Source: an uncultured bacterium (lineage in GTDB: Bacteria; Bacillota; Clostridia; Oscillospirales; Oscillospiraceae). Taken from it: a stretch of DNA of 12,581 nucleotides. The translations under genes and the position numbers were made by a program. The notes under the pieces are model-generated. The model was not told the origin of the DNA. It did not search any database and saw nothing but the letters and a program-made list of their open reading frames with translations. Each line of letters begins with the position of its first letter. The first letter of the stretch is position 1. Below are positions 7,246 through 12,581 of the stretch, in pieces. Where the stretch lies: positions 1-12,581 of the forward strand of contig CAJMQR010000024.1 of assembly GCA_905215665.1 (NCBI GenBank), given 5' to 3'.

Positions 7246-8613
7246 ATGGATCTTTTAGGTTCAAAAGCGATATACAGGGCGCAGTGCCGGGAGCGCATGA
7301 AGATTCTCTGGCGGCAGGGCTATGACTTTGATAAAGACGCATGGGAGAAAGAGCTTGACGCGCTTCCGGACAGCTACGACGCCATCGTCGCCTTCGCCGA
7401 GCGCCTCTATGGACTTCCGGTGCGGAAGGACTGGACGTACAGCGAACCGAACCGGCTTCCCGAAATTCAGGCAGAGCGGCCGGAAAAGCGGCAGGATGTC
7501 ATTCTTCCCCGCTGCAAGGAGCTGGAATTGAAGCCCGCCACGCTGAAGGATCATGTGTTTGGCGGCGTCTTCGGCCGCATCTGCGGCTGTATCCTCGGCA
7601 AGCCCTTTGAGATGAACTGGGAAAAGCAGAACATTCAGGACTATCTGCAGGCGGTCAACGCCTGGCCTCTGCGGGATTACGCCCCGCATTACAGTCCTTA
7701 CAGCAACCTTGCCAACGACACGGATCCGAGCTGCCGGGAGCTTCTGTCCTATGCCCAGCCGGACGATGACATCACCTACTTCGCCGTCTGCCTGCAGGTG
7801 CTTGAGAATTTCGGCCGCGGCTTCACCACCGATCAGGTTGCCCGCACCTGGCTGCATAACATTCCCTATCTGGAGACCTTCGGACCGGATCATTCGCGCT
7901 ATCAGCTCATGGTCAACCATACAATGTGGCACGACAACCCCGCACCGGAGGACTACGACCGCTTTACCTCCGCCTTTAACGACGGCGAAGAGCAGATAGA
8001 CGCCATGATCCGCGCGGATGCCTATGGACTTGTCTCTCCCCTGAAGCCCGCGGAAGCGGCTGCCCTCGCCTATAAGGACGCCATTCTGACCAACCGGCAC
8101 ACCGGTCTGTATGCCTCCATGTGGGTGGCAGCCTGCATTGCCGCCGCCTTCTATTACCGCGATCCGGTGGAGGTCATCCAACGCGGTCTGGAGCAGCTTC
8201 CCGCCAGATCCCGCTATGCGGAGGTCGTGCGGCAGGCGCTGGACATCTCCGTCTGCGCAGGAAGCTGGGAAAAGGCATATCCCGAGATCAACAAGCGCTG
8301 GGGCCATCTGCGCCACGCCGGCACGATGAATGAAACTGCGGCGATCATCAACGCGCTCGTCAACTCCCGCGACTCCACGGGCTGCATTGACTTTGAAAAA
8401 GCCATCTGCACCACCGTCATGCACGGTTGGGACACGGACTGTTCCGCCGCCACCTGCGGCTGCATTGCGGGCGTCATGGCGGGAAAGAGCGGGATCCCCG
8501 AAAAATGGACTGCGCCCCTGCACGACACCTTCTACACCTATGCCGCCCTCCAGCACGACCACAGTATCACGAACTTTGCGCAGCGTTTTCTGGAACTGGC
8601 AAAGCAGAAATAA
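7246..8613 (+). CDS. ADP-ribosylglycohydrolase-family (DraG/ARH fold) protein
   Basis: The fold hydrolyses N- or O-glycosidic bonds of ADP-ribose with two metal ions; the true substrate here is unknown. The 455-residue product has about 100 residues before the core domain. Family motifs: GGVFGRICGCILGKPFE (106-122, E122 a likely ligand), QPDDDITY (171-178, D173-D175 the metal-binding aspartates), HTGLYASMWVAACIAAAF, and GWDTDCSAATCG (394-405; D396 and D398 metal ligands, C399 where many ARH enzymes have Ser/Thr). No signal peptide or membrane segment. The start ATG has AGGAG at 7234-7238, seven bases upstream. It follows the GH30 terminator and is 17 bases before the MATE gene, so those two are co-transcribed. 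Placement in a glycan-use locus suggests a sugar- or nucleoside-related substrate and not nitrogenase control; this is inference. Confidence 0.85.
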   Translation: MDLLGSKAIYRAQCRERMKILWRQGYDFDKDAWEKELDALPDSYDAIVAFAERLYGLPVRKDWTYSEPNRLPEIQAERPEKRQDVILPRCKELELKPATLKDHVFGGVFGRICGCILGKPFEMNWEKQNIQDYLQAVNAWPLRDYAPHYSPYSNLANDTDPSCRELLSYAQPDDDITYFAVCLQVLENFGRGFTTDQVARTWLHNIPYLETFGPDHSRYQLMVNHTMWHDNPAPEDYDRFTSAFNDGEEQIDAMIRADAYGLVSPLKPAEAAALAYKDAILTNRHTGLYASMWVAACIAAAFYYRDPVEVIQRGLEQLPARSRYAEVVRQALDISVCAGSWEKAYPEINKRWGHLRHAGTMNETAAIINALVNSRDSTGCIDFEKAICTTVMHGWDTDCSAATCGCIAGVMAGKSGIPEKWTAPLHDTFYTYAALQHDHSITNFAQRFLELAKQK

Positions 8614-8630
8614 ACAGAAGGAAACTGCTC

Positions 8631-10034
8631 ATGCGAAGATTCTTTTCCCTGCCGCGGCTTTTGCGCTATGACGCTTCCCTTGGCCGCATCGCGACTCCGC
8701 AGGGAGAGCTCTCCCTGCGGAGGCTCTTCCTGCCGCTGTTTCTGGAATCCTTTCTCCTGAATCTGATGGGAACGGTAAACACCTATGTGCTTTCCTTCCA
8801 TGCCGATGCGTCAGTCGCCGCCGTTGGCTCCGCCAACCAGCTCATCGGCCTGTCGCTGACGCTGTTTTCCGTCGTCAGCGCAGGCGCCGGCGTTGTCATC
8901 AGCCAGAATCTCGGCGCAAAAGAAAAACGCGCGGCCTCCGATGCCGCCTGTTTCACGCTGCTGTTTGTCGGCGGCTTCAGCCTCCTGCTCGGCGTAGGGC
9001 TCTCCTTCTGCGGCAAAGCCCTGCTGCGCATGATGAAGCTCGAGGGTGCTTTTTTAGAGGAAGCTGCGGCATATTTTAATATCATTATCCGCTATTCCTT
9101 TTTCCCCGCCATGCTCACCGCTTTTTCTGCCGTGTTTAAGAGCTGCGGCAGGCCAAAGGTCAGTGTGTGTGTCACGCTGGGTATGAACGCGTTGAACGGG
9201 CTCTTGAATTACCTTGTGATCTTCCAGCCCTTTCCCATCCCGCTGGAAGGTACACGCGGAATTGCGCTGTGCAACGTGGCCTGCAAGTTTCTGGGGTTTC
9301 TGACAATGGGCATTCTGCTGCTGCGTGCAAAGCTGGGGCTGGATCTGAACCCGCTGTACCGGCATGACCCGCGGATGCTGCTTCGGGTTCTCCGCGTGGG
9401 CATCCCCGGCGGTGTGAGTAACGTGTCTTACAGTCTGTCGCAGGTTCTCACAACTTCCATCATCGTGCAGCTGGGCGTCGCCGCCGTCTCTACCAAGATC
9501 TATGTCTCCAATATTGTCTTCTATGTCTACATGTTCGGCGCCGCCCTCGGAAGCTCGGCCGCCATACTGATCGGCTGGCTGGTTGGCGCCGGCAAAACGG
9601 AGCAGGCTTACCAGCTCAATATGCAGTCTCTCCGGCTGGCGGTCACCATGAACGCCGTTCTCTCTCTTTGCGTGTTTTTCCTCGGCGGGCATCTGCTGGG
9701 GCTTTTTACCGCGGACGCAGAGATTATCCGCATCGGTCGCCATCTGCTGGCCGCAGATATCGCCGTCGAAGTATTCCGCGCCGTCAATCATGTGGAGGAA
9801 AATGCCCTGCGGGGTGCGGGAGACGTCTTTTTCCCCATGGCCGCATCCATCGCCTCATGCTGGTGCGCAAGCGTTCTGCTTGCATATGTGTTCAGTATTC
9901 GGCTCGGTATGGGCCTTCTGGGCTGCTGGTTGGCCTTTGCCTGCGACGAGGGTGTCCGCGCCGCGGCGTACCTTATCCGCTGGCATTCACGCCGCTGGGA
10001 ACGCAAGGTACTCATCCCAATCAAAGAGGAGTGA
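8631..10034 (+). CDS. MATE-family multidrug/organic-cation type transporter
   Basis: An integral membrane antiporter that exports organic compounds using a sodium or proton gradient. The 467-residue protein has the length and about 12 hydrophobic segments expected, in two repeated halves. The first half opens with LFLPLFLESFLLNLMGTVNT and contains the conserved SQNLGAKE loop; the second half has GIPGGVSN and a matching WLVGAGK segment. The ATG at 8631 is chosen over in-frame sites upstream because they lie inside the preceding gene and AAGGAA (8618-8623) is well placed. Seventeen bases separate it from the ADP-ribosylglycohydrolase gene. The cargo is unknown: MATE proteins are common beside glycosidases in Clostridia, but this gene should not be called a sugar importer. 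Confidence 0.88.
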   Translation: MRRFFSLPRLLRYDASLGRIATPQGELSLRRLFLPLFLESFLLNLMGTVNTYVLSFHADASVAAVGSANQLIGLSLTLFSVVSAGAGVVISQNLGAKEKRAASDAACFTLLFVGGFSLLLGVGLSFCGKALLRMMKLEGAFLEEAAAYFNIIIRYSFFPAMLTAFSAVFKSCGRPKVSVCVTLGMNALNGLLNYLVIFQPFPIPLEGTRGIALCNVACKFLGFLTMGILLLRAKLGLDLNPLYRHDPRMLLRVLRVGIPGGVSNVSYSLSQVLTTSIIVQLGVAAVSTKIYVSNIVFYVYMFGAALGSSAAILIGWLVGAGKTEQAYQLNMQSLRLAVTMNAVLSLCVFFLGGHLLGLFTADAEIIRIGRHLLAADIAVEVFRAVNHVEENALRGAGDVFFPMAASIASCWCASVLLAYVFSIRLGMGLLGCWLAFACDEGVRAAAYLIRWHSRRWERKVLIPIKEE

Positions 10035-10042
10035 AAAACAGC

Positions 10043-10486
10043 ATGAAAAAACCTGCATATCAAAGGGCTGGTATTTTCAGCAGGAAGGCTGCCAGCCGCA
10101 GAAAACCGATCTTCCGCACGACTACGCCATCTCCCGTCCGCGCTCCAAGGATGCCCCCGGCAACGGTCGCAACGGTTATTTTGTCGGCGGAATCGGGCAC
10201 TACACAAAGTTCCTCGAAATCTCCGCGGAGCACGCCATTGTCGATCTGGACGGTGCGTACATGTGCGCAGAAATACGTTTTAATGAAAATCTGCTTGCCA
10301 TCCATCCGCACGGTTATACGCCGTTTCTCGTCGATCTGACCGGTGGTATCTTCCGGGGTGGGCACAATAAGCTCCACATCACGACGAATGATCATCAGCC
10401 CTCCACGCGTTGGTACTCCGGGGCGGGGCTTTACCGCGACGTATTTCTTTGGACAGGCGGGAAGGTGCGAATCGAGCCGCGGGCTT
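10043..10486 (+). pseudogene. Broken GH2 beta-galactosidase gene (N-terminal domain only)
   Basis: About 147 codons match the N-terminal jelly-roll domain of GH2 enzymes: DLPHDYAIS, NGYFVGGIGHY, HPHGYTPF, STRWYSGAGLYRDV and WTGGKVRIEP. Two lesions are visible. First, the ATG at 10043 (GGAG at 10028-10031 as RBS) is not in frame with the GH2 reading: the run of six A at 10046-10051 needs a seventh to join them. Second, similarity stops near 10486 and the Ig-like domain, barrel and both catalytic glutamates are missing; unrelated sequence follows. The gene starts eight bases after the MATE stop, so it was once the last gene of that operon. It differs clearly from the intact GH2 at 1001-3217, so it is not a duplicate of it. 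The one-base shift could be a sequencing error, but the truncation cannot be explained that way. Confidence 0.82.
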
Positions 10487-10521
10487 CTCTCAGACCATGC
10501 GGCCGTTCAGGCGCAATAGCG

Positions 10522-10559
10522 ATTCGGGCGTCTGCCAATCAAACGGCAGACGCCCGAAT
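10522..10559. repeat. Perfect 15-bp inverted repeat (possible terminator or element boundary)
   Basis: ATTCGGGCGTCTGCC (10522-10536) and its exact reverse complement (10545-10559) flank an 8-base loop. It begins about 36 bases after GH2 similarity ends and lies five bases beyond the stop codon of the small minus-strand gene. On the plus strand it is followed by a T-rich but interrupted stretch (10560-10577, ending TTTT). On the minus strand no T run follows. It could terminate the MATE operon, the small gene, or both. Confidence 0.7.
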
Positions 10560-10564
10560 TCTGT

Positions 10565-10750
10565 CTATTCTTCTTTTGGACCCGCTTCCGCCTGTTCCCG
10601 CAGCACATGATTCAAAAGAATCCCATACGCCGTGCGCTGCGCATTTCTCCGCTCCCGCTCGTTCTGCTCCTCACTCTTTTCCGCATAGGCCGCGTCGGAT
10701 ATACAGACCGTTCCCTTTTCGGTGGCATACGTCGCTACAATTTCAGCCAC
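10565..10750 (-). CDS. Small charged protein beside the recombinase, function unknown
   Basis: A 61-residue protein that I do not recognise. Residues 1-20 (MAEIVATYATEKGTVCISDA) look like two short strands; residues 24-55 are rich in Glu, Arg, Lys and Gln and should form a long amphipathic helix. No signal peptide, no membrane segment, only one cysteine. The start is GTG at 10750-10748, supported by AGGGGGTGAT (10766-10757), which is one base from the ideal 16S rRNA complement; that is the main reason to believe the gene is real. It is divergent from the recombinase with 171 bases between the two starts, and a perfect hairpin follows its stop. Small basic or charged proteins next to large serine recombinases are often recombination directionality factors or regulators, so this is a candidate by position only. 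Confidence 0.62.
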   Translation of the reverse strand: MAEIVATYATEKGTVCISDAAYAEKSEEQNERERRNAQRTAYGILLNHVLREQAEAGPKEE

Positions 10751-10921
10751 TTCGGAATCACCCCCTGCTTATCTATGCCGTAAAGGCCGGTGGCGCAGCT
10801 TGTCCCGGTTTTTTCAGCCACCTTACTGAAATTCCACGCAATTTTCGGGCACGGCGGAAATAAAATGAAGGCAGCGCCCCCTGAAAAACTGTTGCGTCAT
10901 TTCGGGAAAGGCAGGTGAGCT

Positions 10922-12508
10922 ATGGAGTCCTTTGATTTTTCCTCTCTGCGGAGAGTCTGCATCTATCTGCGCAAATCCCGCCGGGATCTGGAACTGGAAC
11001 AAAGCGGCGGCGAGGACACGCTGGCGCGCCACCGCTCCATTCTTCTGGAAGACGCCCGCCGCTGGGGTCTCACGATCGGAAAAATCTACGAGGAGGTCGT
11101 CACCGGGGACACGATTCTGGAGCGCCCGCGCATGACCGAGCTGCTCCGCGAGATCGGAGCCGGACGCTGGGATGCGGTTCTCTGCATGGACATCGACCGA
11201 CTCGGCAGAGGCGGTATGCGCGATCAGGGCGTAATTCTCGATACCTTCAAGTGGAGCTCCACCATTCTTCTCACGCACGAACGCGTCTTTGATCTCCGCA
11301 ACGAGCTGGACGAGGAGGCGATGGAATATAAGGCGCAGGGCGCACGCTTTGAATACCGCATGATCAAGCGCCGCCTTGCACGAGGCCGCGAAACCTCGGT
11401 TCGCGAGGGAAAATTCATCGGCCGCTCCCCGCCCTACGGTTATCGCCGCGTAAAGCTGAAAGGAGAACGCGGCTGGACGCTGGAAATCCGGGAGGATCAG
11501 GCGCGGGTCGTGCGGGACATCTATGCCTGGTACACCGGCGCGCAGGGCGAACGCGTCGGCATTGCCCGGATCGTCCGCCGTCTGAACGATATGGGCATTT
11601 CCTCTCCCGGCGGGAAGGACTGGACCAACTGCGCTGTCCGCTCCGTTCTCTCCAACCCGGAATACTGCGGTTTCATCCGCCACGGACAGAGAAAAACCGT
11701 CAGAACCTTCGTGGACGGCACGCTCAGGGAGTCTCATCCCCGCGTGCCGGCGGCAGAGGTAGAGCTGTACCCCGGCCGTCATCCCGCGATCGTGACGAAA
11801 GAGCAGTTTGAAGCCGCCGCCTCTTTTCTCACCGGCAACAGGTCGCGGCCCGGTCCAAAGCAGGCGGAAACCGCCAACCCACTTGCCGGTCTGGTCTATT
11901 GCGCCCGCTGCGGACGGGCGATGATCCGGCGTCCCTACGGCGGCACGCGTCCGGATTCCCTCCTTTGCCCGTACACCTCCTGCAATACGGTCGGTTCCTA
12001 CCTTGCAGCCGTCGAGGAGATGATTCTGCAGGCTCTGCGGCGCTGGCTTGCGGATTGTCCCCTCGACGCTTCTCATTCCGCCGCGGAAGAGGACGCAGCC
12101 CTCCTGCGCACGCTTTCCGATGCCGCCGGTGCCGGGCGGAAGGAGCTTGAAGCGCTGGAGCTGCAAAAGCAGCGCGCCTGTGCCTTTCTGGAGCGGGGCG
12201 TCTATTCCGCGGAGCTCTTCGCCTCGCGCATGTCCGCGCTCAAGCGGCAAACGGGGGAGATTTCAGCGCGTATCCTCTCTTTGGAGACAGAGCAAAAGGA
12301 TCTGCGCCGCCGGCTCGATCTCCGGCAGGCGCTTGTCCCGAAGCTCACGCATATTCTGGATGTCTATCCCCTTGCCCGCACCGCGGAAGAAAAAAACCGC
12401 CTTCTGAAGAGCATCCTTCAGAAAGCGGTCTATCACAAAACCCGCCGCGAGCGGCAGAAGGGCGGCAGTGATCTCACTCTCACGCTCTATCCCAGATTCC
12501 ACCGTTGA
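10922..12508 (+). CDS. Large serine recombinase (site-specific integrase)
   Basis: Catalyses integration and excision of DNA between attachment sites by a serine-phosphate intermediate. The 528-residue product has all expected parts: N-terminal resolvase domain (about 10-155) with RVCIYLRKSRR placing the nucleophile at S19 and CMDIDRLGRG (88-97) with R93; recombinase domain (about 165-275) with PYGYRR and NPEYCGFIRHG; a zinc-ribbon segment with C327-x2-C330 and C349-x4-C354; and a coiled coil (about 395-460) of the kind that controls direction in phage integrases. It appears intact. The ATG at 10922 has AGGTGA at 10913-10918. The C-terminus lies one codon before a CotJC-like reading frame that continues in the same frame, which places the recombinase gene at an element boundary. 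It is closest in type to integrases of Clostridial prophages and mobile elements; no other phage or conjugation gene is in the window. Confidence 0.93.
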   Translation: MESFDFSSLRRVCIYLRKSRRDLELEQSGGEDTLARHRSILLEDARRWGLTIGKIYEEVVTGDTILERPRMTELLREIGAGRWDAVLCMDIDRLGRGGMRDQGVILDTFKWSSTILLTHERVFDLRNELDEEAMEYKAQGARFEYRMIKRRLARGRETSVREGKFIGRSPPYGYRRVKLKGERGWTLEIREDQARVVRDIYAWYTGAQGERVGIARIVRRLNDMGISSPGGKDWTNCAVRSVLSNPEYCGFIRHGQRKTVRTFVDGTLRESHPRVPAAEVELYPGRHPAIVTKEQFEAAASFLTGNRSRPGPKQAETANPLAGLVYCARCGRAMIRRPYGGTRPDSLLCPYTSCNTVGSYLAAVEEMILQALRRWLADCPLDASHSAAEEDAALLRTLSDAAGAGRKELEALELQKQRACAFLERGVYSAELFASRMSALKRQTGEISARILSLETEQKDLRRRLDLRQALVPKLTHILDVYPLARTAEEKNRLLKSILQKAVYHKTRRERQKGGSDLTLTLYPRFHR

Positions 12509-12520
12509 TCATTCGGTGAT

Positions 12521-12581
12521 CTTGATGAATTGGGCCATCTGGAGATGGTCGGTACCATCGTGCATCAGCTTACCCGCAACC
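12521..12581 (+). pseudogene. cotJC: 5'-truncated CotJC-like manganese-catalase/spore-coat reading frame, runs off the window
   Basis: The translation from about 12524 reads DELGHLEMVGTIVHQLTRN, closely resembling the conserved core of CotJC, a ferritin-fold manganese catalase of the spore coat (family pattern EExxHLEMV...LT). The E-x-x-H-x-x-E metal-ligand pattern is kept. There is no start codon, no RBS and no N-terminal part; a TGA (the recombinase stop, 12506-12508) lies in the same frame just upstream. The 3' part continues past the window edge. Only about 20 residues are visible, so the assignment rests on a short but distinctive match. It could be a 3' gene fragment left by integration, or one that is rejoined to its 5' half after excision. 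Confidence 0.68.

Noticed and set aside
7261..8562. A 433-codon minus-strand frame opposite the ARH-family gene (and similar ones at 5429-6097 and 6116-7018 opposite GH30).
   Set aside because: Glycine- and valine-rich shadow translations without RBS or domain motifs.
10789..10822. Inverted repeat GGTGGC / GCCACC with a 22-base spacer between the small gene and the recombinase.
   Set aside because: Short arms and a long spacer in GC-rich DNA are expected by chance. The 171-bp divergent gap shows no convincing -35/-10 pair on either strand.
10484..12508. Reading the recombinase module as a complete small insertion sequence inserted into the second GH2 gene.
   Set aside because: The GH2 gene does not resume after it; the right flank is CotJC-like. 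No matching terminal repeats or target duplications were found at the two edges.
12507..12521. Small inverted repeat GATCA-TTCGG-TGATC just after the recombinase stop, as a terminator or att core.
   Set aside because: Five base pairs with no T tract is too weak for a terminator. It may lie in the crossover region, but without the partner site nothing can be claimed.
1..12581. CRISPR arrays, tRNA or rRNA genes, and catabolite-repression (cre) sites.
   Set aside because: No spaced direct repeats, no cloverleaf-like segments, and no good match to the cre consensus near any promoter were seen by eye.

Overview
The window looks like chromosomal DNA of a spore-forming, low-to-mid-GC-lineage Gram-positive bacterium of the class Clostridia, probably a gut or rumen anaerobe with raised GC content. 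The support is: strong AGGAGG-type ribosome binding sites, extended -10 promoters (TGn-TATAAT), Rho-independent terminators, a ROK-type sugar repressor, a C-terminally membrane-anchored secreted glycosidase, a large serine recombinase of the Clostridial type, and the start of a CotJC-like spore-coat manganese-catalase reading frame at the right edge. No rRNA, tRNA or CRISPR array was seen.

Layout. Positions 1-90 hold two tandem hairpin terminators. On the minus strand, a GH2 beta-glycosidase (3217-1001) and an aldose 1-epimerase (997-77) form a tight two-gene operon; the epimerase RBS lies on the last codons of the glycosidase. Divergent from it, a ROK repressor (3366-4592) runs on the plus strand and ends in a terminator. 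A secreted, membrane-anchored GH30 enzyme follows (4793-7183) with its own promoter and a strong terminator. Then come an ADP-ribosylglycohydrolase-family protein (7246-8613), a MATE transporter (8631-10034) and the remains of a second GH2 gene (10043 to about 10486), which is both frameshifted and truncated. Right of the break are a perfect 15-bp inverted repeat, a small minus-strand gene (10750-10565) and a 528-residue large serine recombinase (10922-12508). One base after the recombinase stop the same frame continues into a sequence that reads as the internal part of CotJC.

How the parts may work together. The left 10 kb reads as a carbohydrate-use locus. The GH30 enzyme would cut a polysaccharide at the cell surface, the GH2 enzyme would release terminal sugars inside the cell (it has no signal peptide), and the epimerase would interconvert the anomers of the freed sugar. 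The ROK protein is the natural candidate regulator: an 11-bp AT-rich motif (10 of 11 identical) sits just downstream of the -10 box of both the ROK and the GH30 promoters. A beta-galactan or galactose-containing glycan is the simplest guess from GH30 + GH2 + GalM, but the substrate is not proven, and no sugar importer is present in the window.

The most interesting signal is at the right end. A large serine recombinase abuts a 5'-truncated cotJC in the same orientation and frame, while no 5' half of cotJC is found anywhere in the window. This suggests the right junction of an element integrated into a sporulation gene, similar in logic to the skin element in sigK, with the recombinase next to the junction. 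Its left end would lie upstream of the window, which would make the sugar-use locus its cargo. That last step is inference.
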